Assembly: GCA_000711775.1 (NCBI GenBank)
Contig: ARYC01000133.1
Span: 62,001 to 126,000, forward strand
Direction of reading: 5' to 3'
Length of the DNA stretch: 64,000 bases
DNA from: Oxytricha trifallax
Lineage: Eukaryota > Ciliophora > Spirotrichea > Sporadotrichida > Oxytrichidae
Shown: piece by piece, positions 1-11,071 of the stretch
Position numbering within the stretch: the first letter of the stretch is position 1
How the letters are laid out: each line of letters starts with the position of its first letter
Notes under the pieces: model-generated
Seen by the model: the letters and a program-made list of their open reading frames with translations, nothing else
Database searches by the model: none
Told to the model about the DNA's origin: nothing
Made by a program: the position numbers and the translations under genes

Positions 1-100
1 TAAAGTTAAATTTAACAAGAACATGGAACTTAATTCCATCAAGAACCATAAATTTATATAGGAAATAAGTATAATTACTTTTTGTACCTTAAATAACTTA

Positions 101-113
101 TCATCCTCAAAAT
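101..113. other. Scrambling pointer of eIF2B epsilon, copy 1
   Basis: Minus-strand ATTTTGAGGATGA at the end of the N-terminal block. The identical 13 bp begin the C-terminal block at 10363-10375 in opposite orientation. Both copies lie in the same codon phase. Confidence 0.88.
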
Positions 114-1730
114 CACTCTCCTCATCTTCTTATTGATGCTTACTACCGATAATCTCATCCTCTTTTAACTAACATTCTCTGGGTAAATATGAAATACAAC
201 CAACTTCAAAGATTTCCGATTAATTTTTTTCGCTTTCTTCAAATTTTAAAGTCTTTGAGTTGTTTATGGGGTGATTTTATATTTATTAATAAGATTAGGA
301 TCTATTTTATAAATTTACTACTCCTTATTGTAAGTATTATTTTAATATAAAAAGAATTTTTTAATTTACATAATCATATACTTGCTGACCATTGACCCAG
401 CTTGAATAGTTTGATCTTCTTTGACTATAATTCCATAAGATATAATGGATCCTGACTAAACTTTGACGTTTTTATTGAGAACAGTTTTATCGCATATAAT
501 TGCATTTTCTATTGTACAACCGTCATGAATTTTTACATCATTCCATATAAACTAAAAATTTAATTTGGTTAGATCTTTATAATATACCTAGAAAGTTTAA
601 ATGAGTTTCTGATAGTCACATTATTTCCAATATGACAATTCTTTCCAATAGTTGATCTATCGATAGCTGTATGATTTCCAATTTTAGAGCCTTTAGCGAC
701 CTAACAATTATTTGAGATAGTTGACCCTAGACCAATTTAAACATCGCCTTCTAAGTATTTGTTGAAGCTCTAGAAATGATAGTTTGAATTTGGGAAGAGC
801 AATTTCGAATCAATGACAAATGGATGTAAGAATCTTGAAAGTATATCTTAAGTAACTTCTGCATAAGTTCTAGGATCAAGGATTCTAGCGAAATAGCCAT
901 TCATTTCATAAGCTATGATTCTATCCTCAATGATTTCACTTGACTAGATTTGGTTGATGAAGTCGTCGTTTAAGTTTTCATAATCAAAATTATCTGTGAA
1001 GTAGTTCAGAACATCTCTACTGCATATGCTGATTTCTGAATCTACTAAATCAAATCTAATTTAGTACTTTCTTTGAGACTGCTTCATTGAGATGTACTCT
1101 TCATTAATCTTAAGAGACTTGTTATTTATGAATGATTCATACTTCATGATTTCCTTGGTCTAATCATCTAAGATTAAAGCCACTTCTTGTTACTTATTTC
1201 TAATAGGATTCGAGAATGGAACTTTGACAAACAACTTTGTGAGAACTAACTTCTTTTCCTTGTCCTCTGCCTTTATTTTGAAGTGCTCCTTCATTGCCTG
1301 ATGAATATTGACGTTTGTTATGATGTCCCCTCTACACAGAATGAACTCATGCTAAATGGTTTAAAGCTGATTGACTTCTCTGAGAGCATCACCGAGGTTT
1401 GCACTACTTTCTAGTGTTATCACATTGATCTTAACCCCTTTGTATTTTTAAGCATTGAGGAACTTATCAATTTGCGACCTATGAATGCACACAGCAATAA
1501 ATATTTCAGTCACTTTATTCATTAATAGGAATTCAATCACATAATGAAGCATAGGGACATTGGCAAGTGGGAACAGGCACTTTAACTTTTCATGGGATAC
1601 TGGCTTGAACTTGTTTTGGAAGCTTTCTGCAATGATGACTGCCTAAAGACCTCCTTTAACAAACTCTTCATAGGTATGAGCCTAATAAAAGGAATTAATG
1701 AAGATGTTAGATATATACCTCAGATGACAT
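101..1730 (-). CDS. EIF2B5: eIF2B epsilon, N-terminal half (scrambled gene, block 1)
   Basis: Catalytic subunit of the eIF2 guanine-nucleotide exchange factor. The start is ATG at 1730-1728, followed after four codons by a 36-nt GT-AG intron. The nucleotidyltransferase-like domain follows (LQAVIIAESF, PLANVPMLHYVIEFL, ILCRGDIITNVNIHQA). It is followed by left-handed beta-helix hexapeptides (GSTISNNCQVAKGSKIGNHT, STIGKNCHIGNN) and an acidic stretch EDEESDFEDD. TAA/TAG occur in frame as Gln. A 50-bp non-intronic segment flanked by TTTA (598-601 and 548-551) interrupts the helix; removal gives RNSFIWNDVKI, which aligns with the family. A second break lies near 300-385. The frame runs to the 13-bp repeat at 101-113, where it continues in the block at 10363 on the other strand. 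The W2 domain is absent here, as expected for half a gene. Confidence 0.93.
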
Positions 1731-2069
1731 ATTTATTAAGATATTTATTATTCATAAAATACAAAAGTATCAGGAAAATTGTTTCAAATTATAATTTTTA
1801 CTTTATTTTGCTTGTTGGAGAAAAAATTAATAATTTACATCTTTGCTTAAATTAGTGAAAATAAAAATTATTTTATGGTAAAATTAATTTTTAATTTTTA
1901 GAATGTTAATTGATTAAATACAGAGGTAAAAAATAAAGTAGTCTGTCTCTAATTTTTATATAAATTTTTAGAAATACAAATTATATAAAAAAAATCAATT
2001 AATTAGTAAGAATAATTTTTAATGATAATTGTTGATTAATGAAATCACTATAATAATTAAACTATTCAA

Positions 2070-3890
2070 TCAATCAAATTTATTCTTTTTAAGTAATTTT
2101 AAGGGAGAGTCTGTAAATTCATTTTATTGATCCTCATACTAAAATTTAGGTGTTTTCTCTTTAAAATTATTACTATTATAATTCTGTTGGCTTATTGCAT
2201 CTGCTATTTCAGTTCCTATACATTTATCAAGTTGCTTCACTAATCTAGGCCACATTGTATTTGTAAATTTAGTAACAGGTATTGAGAGGGGTCGCTTATT
2301 TGGTAAACAGTACTTATCAAATCTTTTGCCAATCAAGTCTTCAATCAATTCTCGAAGTTTATTAATGAAAACATAAATTGATTGTAATAAGAAATCAGTT
2401 ATAGGAATATACTTGATTGAAAACCTATTATCTTTTCCAATCACAGGGTCTAAATTAAGCTTAATTACTGGTTTACCAACGAAACCATACCATGATCCCT
2501 TTGTTTTATCATTAGAATAGAATACTCTAATTTTTCCATTTATACTTCTTAGCAGTATATTTACTGTTATAGGAATCTTGTAATAGTTTTACAGTCCCCA
2601 ATCAATATTAATTTCAGTTTTTATGAGTACTTCCACTGTACCTCTTAACGATAAGTCTATATCATGTAAGAAATCATCTGGATGTGAATCCAACTTCTAT
2701 ATCTTTTAAAATTCTGGAGCTTTTCCATGAAGTGTAACTTTGTGCACTTCTATCTCTGAAAGCACCTTAGGCCTGCCCTTATTTGCGACTAAGTAAATTT
2801 CCTTCAAAATAAAGTTTTAGAAGACTTGAGATGATTTCCATTCTTGATAGAAAACTGAAAGAGCTTTATTAAACCAATTTGCAGATTCAAGGCCTTTTTG
2901 AGAACTATTATTGATTTAGGGGTCCTAAGGAGGATTCTAGTCAAAAGAAGACCGGTTTGAGTTAAAGTTGTTGATTATATTTACTTATTTGCCAAAGTTA
3001 AAGCTATAGTTGTGCTTTTTAGGCATTTAATCTTGAGAGTCATTATTCAATAGGTTTGGCAAGAAGTCTTAGATCTGATTGTCATTTTAAGGTTTGTAAG
3101 CACTTTTTGAACGATTTCTATTCAAAACGTTAGTGGAATTAAATTCATATAAGCGCTCTTCTTATAAGCCTTCTATTTAATTTGCATTTTAAGAATAAAT
3201 ATCGTTATCGTCTCTGCTTATTGATTTTTTAGCTGGTGATACAGAATTTGATTTCTCTTAAGATCCTGATTTTAAGTCTTAAGGATATTTTATTTTTCCT
3301 TAATTTGCTTATAAGAAAGGTAATATTTCCCCTCCCTTATAAATTAATATTTAAAGAAGGATTATAATACATGCACTCTTTTTTGTGAAATACCACATCA
3401 TAAATTTTCGATCCACTATCTTGATGTTAAGATAAAATATTACTAGAGTAATCTTCTCTTCCATCCTCTGCGCTATTTTCCATCTCTGTAAAAAGACTCT
3501 ATTCAATTGATTCTATCAGGTTTTTGAAGAAAGTTTATGAGTTTTTGCTTCTCTCCTAATGAGAAATCATAAGTTCAGATTTTATGTCAATGATCTTTTC
3601 TTTGGCTTAAGATTTTATTGGCTCTAGAGATTTCAATAGCTGATGGTATTCTTTTATGATGGTTTTAAGCTCTGATTAAACTTAAGAAAGCTTTTGATAT
3701 TTAATGGGTAGCATTTTTTAGAGCTGTTCATAGTCTTCTTGAGATAGCTACTCATTTTAAAGTTTTGAGAGCGAAATATTAGAGGGGAGATATTTCTGCT
3801 TAATTGACTAATATGATTGAATGTATTGCTTGTAAGTTGATATTTTAGCTATATCTTAAGTAGAGTTATTAAAGTAGGAAATTCATCATA
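2070..3890 (-). CDS. SMP-domain lipid-transfer-type protein with N-terminal coiled coil
   Basis: A tubular-lipid-binding SMP domain (TEX2/E-Syt/MMM1 superfamily) sits at the C-terminus. Recognisable stretches are SANWFNKALSVFYQEW, IHDIDLSLRGTVEV-like strands, INIDWGLQNYYKIPITVNI and WYGFVGKPVIKLNLDPVIG. Such proteins move lipids at membrane contact sites. The N-terminal half is a Lys/Glu/Gln coiled coil and then a low-complexity linker. TGA at 2072-2070 ends it. A 28-bp segment with the 7-bp direct repeat TTATAAG (3336-3342 and 3308-3314 on the plus strand) breaks the frame; removing it joins NINLQ to ANQGKIKYPQDL. The start is unresolved: ATGs near 3886 are out of frame with the coil, so another small break near the 5' end is likely. 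Confidence 0.72.
3308..3342 (-). other. Short IES with TTATAAG pointer
   Basis: Two copies of minus-strand TTATAAG lie 28 bp apart inside coding sequence. Deleting the interval with one copy restores the reading frame. The segment has no GT-AG borders, so it is not an intron. Confidence 0.75.
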
Positions 3891-3894
3891 TAAA

Positions 3895-4671
3895 ATTAAT
3901 ACATAATAAAGAGTATTAAATTCCAATTTTATTTACTTTTAGCGAATACATTTGTATGAAATATATCCACCCCTTAGTTCTTTTCATTATGCTGCATATG
4001 AGAAATTTATTTGATTTATTAGGCAAGAGATTTTGATTCAGCTATCAGTTTTCTAATACTTGATAAAAAATTAAAATAAAAAGATTGTTTTGCTTTAATA
4101 TTTTCAGTAATTTAATTCTTTTTTTCTAACGTCTGAACAATAAATTGTTCCATTTTAAAACCTCTTATTATATTTATATTTTTATCTCAAACAAATAATA
4201 TTCCTTTGCACTAAAAGAGCTAATCTCTAGCTAATATTGCAATATTTTTATAACTTAATAAATTATATTATTTTGGACAACTCACCTTCAAATTTTAAAA
4301 TTGAAAAGAAAGTATATATTTTTTTTCCATTATTTTTTTATTTTTCTCTTAACTTTTGTTATTAAATGATTTTTAATTTTTATAATTTATATATCTTAAT
4401 CAGCATTAATCAAGAACTTAAAAGCTAATCTATTGCTAGTTTTTAATTTTAGTTGTGATTTTTTTTAAAGAAATATCAGTCTGGTTTTAAGAAATGTCCA
4501 AAACTAAAATTAACTATTTATTAAATATATAATGCTACTATGATGTTATTCTAAAGTTATTAATAATAATTTCATTTATATTAATACTTAATATTTAATT
4601 TTTAAAAAATTTGAATGTTTGTTACAATCAAAATAATAAGGATAAATGTTTTTGTTACTAAATCTTTATAG
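3895..4671. other. Intergenic, AT-rich
   Basis: About 780 bp of very AT-rich sequence between the 5' end of the SMP gene and the 3' end of the coiled-coil gene. No open frame with protein character is seen on either strand. Confidence 0.6.
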
Positions 4672-7600
4672 TCAAAGGATATTCTACAAATTACTTTTTT
4701 AGGGGGGGGGGGAAGTTTCCTGCACCGGTTTATGATAAAAAAAAAATTTTAGGGAAGTTTCCTGCACTTTTTTTAAAATTTTTTGTATTATTAAATTAAT
4801 TTTTATAACAACTATCAACCAACTTACAAACTATTTCATTGATATAATTATACTTTATTTATTAATAAATTAGTCAATATCTCTCTTCAGATTCCAACAA
4901 TCTGACATATTTCATATGATATTTGTTGGCTTCAGTATCTTGACCATTATATTGTAGTATCTGTATTCATACTAATTACAAGTATTGTATCCAATTGTTA
5001 TTGAAATTCTGATTCATATTGTTAAAGTATAATTGATTTGGGGAAATTCAAAAATACAAATATAAATCAATTTAACTGTAGGCGTAACAGCCACTGATTT
5101 GCGAAGCATTTAATCGTAATTTGATTTGAGTTTAATGTTCTTAGTGGCAGTTTAAATTTAAATGTTTAGTGATCTAATTTAAAAAAGTGGAAAGTTTTGT
5201 TTGTACCATTGGTACATTGGCTCACGAATTCCTCATATTGGTGCCCTACAAACATGGGAGCTTCTCAATGTACCAATCTAAAACGGTACAATATATTAGG
5301 GCGTACTGATCTAGTTTTAATGAACCAATGTACCATTTGGACATTGAAAAGTTTTTGTTTTTTTTAATCGGTACATTGTGAAAAGTGGTACATTAAATTA
5401 TTAGAGCAATTAATTAGATAATAGCGATTAGTTTGTTTTTAAAATTAAATTTTCAAAAGAATGGAGTGAAGTTTCCTCATTTACTCATCGTGTGTCAACC
5501 ATCAATAAGATATAAAACAGATGCATTAGTAAACGAATACAAAGTACAGCCTAAGGGCAAGTTTCTTCTTCAAGATTCAACTCCCGATAGCAAAGAAGAA
5601 CTTCAAAATGTAAGAGAAGTCGTTATTAGAAACCCATGAGCGTCTTGGGAATGTGTTCCAGTACAGGGATATATCAACTGATCAATTATACTTGAGTATT
5701 CATGTCAAGAGTGGGGCAGCTGGGCTCTCTAAAGGCTACTTCAGTGCTACACGATATGCAGGAAAGAATGCCTTGGACAAGCTAAAGTTGGACGGGCGCA
5801 GTATTGGAGAAGTAGAGGCTAGAAACCTATTTAAAACTCCTTAAAAGCTTGAACTGATGCTTGGTGATTCCCATAAGTTTGCAGAGCTAATCTCAGAGAG
5901 GAGTTGCAATGGAACCTCTAAGAACCTGATTTCAGAGGAAGGCAGCAGCCTATCAAAAAAAGCGATACTCAAAGAATACATAGGAGGCGTGAGAGCAGGC
6001 CGATTGAGTGATGCTTCAGACATGTACGAGGAGAGCAAGGGTGATTATGATAAACTAATTATGATTGGGAGCTGCGAGAATCAACTCAGAGTGCATTAAA
6101 AGTACCTCAAAAAGATTGGATCTGGACTTACATCTCCACTGCCAAAGATAGAGTAACTGATGGGATACATAGAGAGCTCCTCTAGGTCTGACAAGAACCA
6201 GAATGAAATAAGTGCCGGGTTCCTGAGGGATTGCAAATACTACGACGCTGTTGAGGCGCTTTACAGTGTGATCTTTAGAAGATGCCCGGAGAAAGTCAAT
6301 GCGGTATGGTTTTGTGGCGATCCTGACAATGGCAAGTCCACGCTAGCACGGATGGTGGAACAGATCTTTATCACTGAGAGATTAAAAGAAGGTGACGCCA
6401 ACTTCCTGATAGATGATAGCAAGCCATTCACTCTGCCTTCTCTTGTGATCATGAATGAAATCAACCACAGGCACTTCTTCAGTAAGCGAAACATTGCCAC
6501 GATGAAGCTATTCCTGGAGGGGGAGGGCTACCCGATCAGCGTAAAGTATCAAGCCAACGAGATGAAATTTGTGGGTTGCCAGATTATCATCACATCAAAC
6601 ACTACCCCATTCGAGAAAATGGAGAGCGCGGACAGGGAGGCATTCTACACACGAATCAAGCTGGTGAACATGCATCTACACGAGTTGAACAGGGATGGGT
6701 CGAAGACATTTCCATTCACCACAATACAGTTGGCCAAGTACTTTAGGAAGAGATTGCAGGAAGACGGGGTCGTTGAGGGCAGAAAGCAGGATGTGAAGAT
6801 GACAGAAGCCAATCAGGACGCTGAAGACACGGCAGATAAGACGCATGATCGCGAGGATAACGATAACTAATGAACGTACCTTATCTAATTAATTGCTCTA
6901 ATAATTTAATGTACCACTTTTTACATTGTACCGATAAAAAAAAAACAAAAACTTTTCAATGTCCAATTGGTACATTGGTACATCTGAATGAGATCAGTAC
7001 GCCCTAATATATTGTACCGTTTTAGATTGGTACATTCCAAGGCTGCAATGTTTATAGAGCACCAATGAGAGGAATTCGTGAGCTAATGTACCAATGGTAC
7101 AAAAATAACTTTCCACTTTTTTTAAATTAGATCACTAAACTTTTAAGATTAAACTGCCACTAAGAACATTAAACTCAAATCAAATTACGATTAAATGCTT
7201 CGCAAATCAGTGGCTGTTACGCCTACAGTTAAATTGATTTATATTTGTATTTTTGAATTTCCCCAAATCAATTATACTTTAACAATATTATCTTATTCTT
7301 TACATACCTATATAATGTGAGACTATATTTACTTAAATTACTGAAATGATGTCTAAATATCCTCTTAATATTAATGGGTCATAAATATGTTAAATTTAAT
7401 AATTTATGCAAAATTTATTAAATTTTACATAAATTAAGAAAAGTGCAGGAAACTTCCTCGAGTGCAGGAAACTTACCCCCCCCCCTTTTTTAATATTTGG
7501 TTTTTATGATTGTTTAAGAGAGATCTTATATTCTACTTGAGAGTTATTCGTATTAATTGACATACGATTTGAAATTGTTGATTAGGCTAAATATATAATA

Positions 7601-10305
7601 TAAGCTCATCCAAATTCTTGAGATCATATCATTGTTTTCCTTTTTAATCTTGAGCTGTCTCACTTTCTTCACAGTTTATTAAATCATATTACTCTATCCA
7701 TTATGTGTTTGCTCTTAGCTTTCATTTGTAATGTGAGTAGCATCTTCATACTGCTCTTCGATTATAGTTTACAGATGTTTATGATAAGTTCTGATGTAAG
7801 TTTGCATGTATTTCATATATTGGCTGAAATCTTTAGCCCCTTACATTATCAAATTAGTTTGTCTGTTGTTCTCTTAGTACTTTTGTTGATATTGATTGAA
7901 TTGAACTTCTATGATTGCTATATCTTACACTGAGTCGTTTTATGTGGAAGTTTGAGATTTAGGGGAGGAGATAAGATTCATTGAAAATTCCTGTTTCTCT
8001 ATTTCATCCTGCTTAAAAATGATTATATTTCCTTTTTATTTTGATTGTGGCTTGTCTCTTTAAGGTGAGTATTAGTACTCATGAGGAAGCTTTTACACAT
8101 TCATGTTCTATTGATCTATCGCACTCATATTAAAATTTTCTTCTGAAAAATCATCATCTGATCCCTAAAATTAGTGATCTTACTAGTCATCCCCTTTCGC
8201 TGAGAGGACCGAGTAATCTCTTCTCATTTCTTTCGGCCCAATAGTATTGAGTAAAAATTTAAATATTTACCAAGAATTAGAAATTAATCAAGTTTTTCTC
8301 TATAGTATTAAATTATATGTTAACTAATTAAATAATTAAAACCGCACTCTAACCCAAACGAGATATCAATTTGAGTTAGAGTGCGATAGAGTATGAATTA
8401 AATTATATATTAAAAAATTAATTAAATATCACATGTTATTTATTAGAGATTATATATAGATTAATTATTAAATAAGTTATTTATAATTTACATTTTTTTA
8501 ACTATTAAAATTGATAAAGTTTAAAAATCAAACATTTTAAAAGTATTATTTGTAATAAAACAATAATAATAGTAAATTAAATAAAAATGAAATGATGATT
8601 ATTAAAAATAACTTGTGATATTTAATTAATTTTTTAATATATAATTTAATTCATACTCTATCGCACTCTAACTCAAATTGATATCTCGTTTGGGTTAGAG
8701 TGCGGTTTTAATTATTTAATTAGTTAACATATAATTTAATACTATAGAGAAAAACTTGATTAATTTCTAATTCTTGGTAAATATTTAAATTTTTACTCAT
8801 TATAACCATTATATATTAATATAGGGTATGAAAGGAAAACTATTTCATATGGTAATATTTCTACTTATAGCTCCAACGCTATGGTCTCTGCTCATTATCG
8901 GCGAATTCAGTTGTATTTCTTCTATTCCCAATTAATCCATAAATTTCTAAACATCCTCTTTCTTATACTTTATGGATCTCTTCCTCTGCTTGTCAAAGAA
9001 CTTTTCCTCTTCTTCAGAGTTTGATTCCTGTCCCGAAGATACTTCAGAGCTGCGGCTAATTTTACTTGAGCTGAGTTTCTGAGAATTCAATGTTAAAATG
9101 ATGTTCTTCTGATTTTAATTAGACTGCCTTATGCATTCTTCAAAGTAAGTTTGAATTTGAGACTCAAATTCATGGTAAGTATCAACCACACTCATAATGG
9201 TGCTCTTGAATATTTCAGTTTTGTTTCTATCTAGACTCCAAAGTTCCCTAATCATCTCTTACGTTTAATTTTAAAATTTATCTCTAGTCTCACATAGACT
9301 ATCTAGGGCGTCGCTTACCTAGCTTGCTGTGTCTTACATTTTTTTGTAAGATAGCTTGAATTTCATTTCTAATTCCAGCTGCTTCTAGTAATTATTAATT
9401 GACTAGCTTGCCTTGGTGTAGCTTTAAATACATTCGTCAACTATTTTTGAATCTTTTGCATAATCATTTCTAATTTTAGTCAGTTTTTTCTCTGAGAGGT
9501 CTAGTTCCTCACAAAGCACTAAATGTAAAAATATTTTAATGTTTCTAGGCGAATTGCTTGACTTTAATATTAACTGTTTCATTGAGAGCTGAAATATTTG
9601 CAAGTACGCCCTATTTGTAGAACAGAGCATTTTCAACATGACATACTCCCATTTCATTGAAAACTTTTCTTATAAGTTTCCATTTGCAAAAGGCAAAATG
9701 CCCTTTAAGTTAGATCTTAGAAGCAGTCATAAATTAATGATCATCAAATACACTGTCTTTTAGTAAAACAAGCTCATTAAATTATCCAATAATCTAAATA
9801 GATGGATGTCCAAGTCTTGTGAAGTTTCTGCCGTTTAATTACTCATTTTTCATAATCTTTGTGTAGAAGTTATCTATTAAATTCAAGAATGAAATAATCT
9901 TGAGGGATTTAGCTTTAATGATTAATTTAAAGTTGTCTTTTTCGATTCTACACTTACAGGGCTACTATCCCATTCGTTAATCCATTCTTTCTGTTATAGT
10001 ATTAGAACTCAATTTTTTTATAAGCTCTTAAGCTGACTGGCCTTGGAATGTGTCAGGGCTTAGATTTGTTAAGGGATTACTCTACATGTCTTAAAACAGT
10101 TTCATCGATTCTTCGTTGAAATTCTTCAAGATTTCTCTGTTTATTTCTTATGAGTTTCTAAGATCATTAGCGCTTGCCCTAATTTATGGTTAATTTAATA
10201 TAAAATATCATTTGATCTTGTTGACTTGCTTTAAGCATAGAAATTAGCATTGCTAAATTGATTCTCTTTAATGTCAACAAAACCCTTTTCACTTATCAAA
10301 GACAT
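4672..10305 (-). CDS. Hypothetical coiled-coil protein, interrupted by two mobile elements
   Basis: No family was recognised. ATG at 10305-10303 begins MSLISEKGFVDIKENQ. The body is alpha-helical and Gln/Glu/Lys rich (ELDLSEKKLTKIRNDYAKD, SQVSDALDSLCETRDKF), then an acidic Ser-rich stretch. IESs are visible: AATGAT (10163-10168/10207-10212) and AAATGG (9649-9654/9680-9685). Removing each restores the frame. A larger break flanked by ATT contains the foldback element 8249-8798. Near the 3' end the frame runs straight into the 4701-7485 element; removing that element with one A6 copy continues the frame ten codons to TGA at 4674-4672 (KYQKSNLQNIL). The removals are deduced from frame only. Confidence 0.68.
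5016..5421 (+). repeat. Left arm of inner inverted repeat with GGTACATTG iterons
   Basis: Starts ATATTGTTAAAGTATAATTG and is nearly the reverse complement of 6881-7288. The inner half contains several copies of GGTACATTG or its complement CAATGTACC, with small variants, around 5205-5395. Short repeated words next to an SF3 helicase gene resemble initiator-protein binding iterons, but that role is inference. Confidence 0.8.
5521..6873 (+). CDS. SF3-type (Rep/E1-like) helicase of the mobile element
   Basis: ATP-dependent helicase of superfamily 3, the class used by small DNA replicons. Motifs in order: Walker A GDPDNGKST, Walker B-type PSLVIMNEIN, a B'-like segment GEGYPISVKYQANE, motif C CQIIITSN and an Arg-finger candidate REAFYTRIKLV. 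The C-terminal tail is charged (EDTADKTHDREDNDN) and ends at TGA 6871-6873. In-frame TAA codons (about 5842, 6097, 6154) must be Gln, so the gene uses the ciliate code. The ATG at 5521 is the first in the helicase frame after a TGA at 5467. Two other frames are open over 5433-5640, so an N-terminal domain could have been lost or frameshifted; no clear HUH nuclease motif was found. Base composition is markedly less AT-rich than in neighbouring genes. Confidence 0.8.
6881..7288 (-). repeat. Right arm of inner inverted repeat with iterons
   Basis: Mirrors 5016-5421 over about 400 bp with scattered substitutions and small gaps, including the GGTACATTG-like words and the terminal CAATTATACTTTAACAATAT. 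Confidence 0.8.
8249..8798. mobile_element. 550-bp foldback element with 3-bp ATT duplication
   Basis: Left end GAGTAAAAATTTAAAT and right end ATTTAAATTTTTACTC begin inverted arms of about 190 bp that match almost perfectly, including a GC-richer block with ACCGCACTCTAACCC. ATT flanks both sides (8246-8248, 8799-8801). It has no coding capacity. It lies in the gap between two in-frame parts of the coiled-coil gene. Confidence 0.85.
9649..9685 (-). other. Short IES with AAATGG pointer
   Basis: Minus-strand AAATGG occurs at both ends of a 31-bp interval. Removal joins HFAFCKW to EYVMLKMLC in frame. Confidence 0.72.
10163..10212 (-). other. Short IES with AATGAT pointer
   Basis: AATGAT repeats at both ends of a 44-bp interval. 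Removal joins KSTRSND to LRNSQEINRE, whereas read-through reaches TGA. Confidence 0.72.
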
Positions 10306-10362
10306 TTAATAATATGAATATAATATTTAAAAATCAACAAGAAGTTTGTAACCAAAATACAT

Positions 10363-10375
10363 ATTTTGAGGATGA
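10363..10375. other. Scrambling pointer of eIF2B epsilon, copy 2
   Basis: Plus-strand ATTTTGAGGATGA, the partner of 101-113. Joining the two blocks here requires inversion of one of them. Only 57 bp separate this pointer from the start codon of the divergent coiled-coil gene at 10305. Confidence 0.88.
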
Positions 10376-11071
10376 AGAAGATCACGAGGAATAAAAGTCA
10401 AACGAAGCCTTTTTGAATGAAGTGAAAAAGACTATCGAGAGAACTACAGATGATCAAATCTCCAATGCAGTGACTGAAGTGAAATCATTAAGAATGTCCT
10501 ACAACAAAGATCAATCTGACTGCATTGAAGCATTTATTCCACCACTTCTTGACAAAATAACAGAAGAAAACCTCCAAAAAAGATCTAAGCAACTACAGGA
10601 TCTCTTCACAAACTGGAAAGATTTACTTGTGGAATTCATGAGAGCAGATGCTGACGAGAAAACCTTCATTCAATTCTCATTGATAAGAGCCATAGAGATA
10701 TACTGTGCTACTCATGAGCTTTTCAACAACACTTTCCATATTATCATGCAGATTATCTTCCAGCATAAGTTCATTGAAGGCGGCATATTCATTAAATGGA
10801 ATCAGTAAGCTCAAAAGAGTATCTAAAACCTCACCAAAGAGGATGAAATTTAAGACGATATCTTCGATTTTATTGAGTCAAGCAAGAGAGAAAAGTTCAT
10901 TAAAGATGTAAGTAGAAGTTTGTTACAAATATAATTCACTTCCTATAGATGGCCAAATTTATTGAATTCCTTGAAAAATCCTTAGAAGAAGGAGAGGAGG
11001 AAGAGGAAGAATATGACGAAGAAGAGGGAGCAGAAGAGGAGGAAGAAGAAGAAGAGGAAGAAGATTAATGA
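10363..11071 (+). CDS. EIF2B5: eIF2B epsilon, C-terminal half with W2 domain (scrambled gene, block 2)
   Basis: Supplies the C-terminal eIF5C/W2 HEAT-like domain of eIF2B epsilon, which contacts eIF2. It reads FLNEVKKTIERTTD, then NAVTEVKSLRMSYNKD, LFTNWKDLLVEFM and IIMQIIFQHKFIEG, and ends in a long Glu/Asp tail before TGA at 11069-11071. One 42-nt GT-AG intron (from GTAAGTAG at about 10909 to the AG at about 10950) splits the C-terminus. There is no convincing start codon of its own. The first 13 bases are identical to the end of the minus-strand N-terminal block (101-113) and keep the frame (DFEDEEDHEE). Read with that block it completes a normal-length family member. Confidence 0.92.

Larger units (their letters stand above)
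4701..7485. mobile_element. SF3-helicase-bearing inverted-repeat element, G-tract ends
   Basis: The outer ends are a run of about 10 G followed by AAGTTTCCTGCAC, with a second copy of that word about 40 bp further in. The right end mirrors this (GTGCAGGAAACTT twice, then about 10 C). The flanks carry T6 on both sides (4695-4700, 7486-7491), a possible 6-bp target duplication. Inside lies a second inverted repeat with long arms (5016-5421 and 6881-7288) around a single plus-strand gene. The element sits in the 3' part of the coiled-coil gene, and exact removal restores that frame. No transposase-like or polymerase-like gene is present. Confidence 0.8.

Noticed and set aside
5433..5639. HUH-type nuclease domain for the SF3 helicase
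   Set aside because: The segment PHLLIVCQPS is only superficially similar; no paired His motif with a downstream catalytic Tyr is visible in any frame.
7703..7933. Plus-strand frame with hydrophobic residues
   Set aside because: It overlaps a long minus-strand frame with coherent coiled-coil sequence that extends through several IES joins. The plus frame is a shadow.
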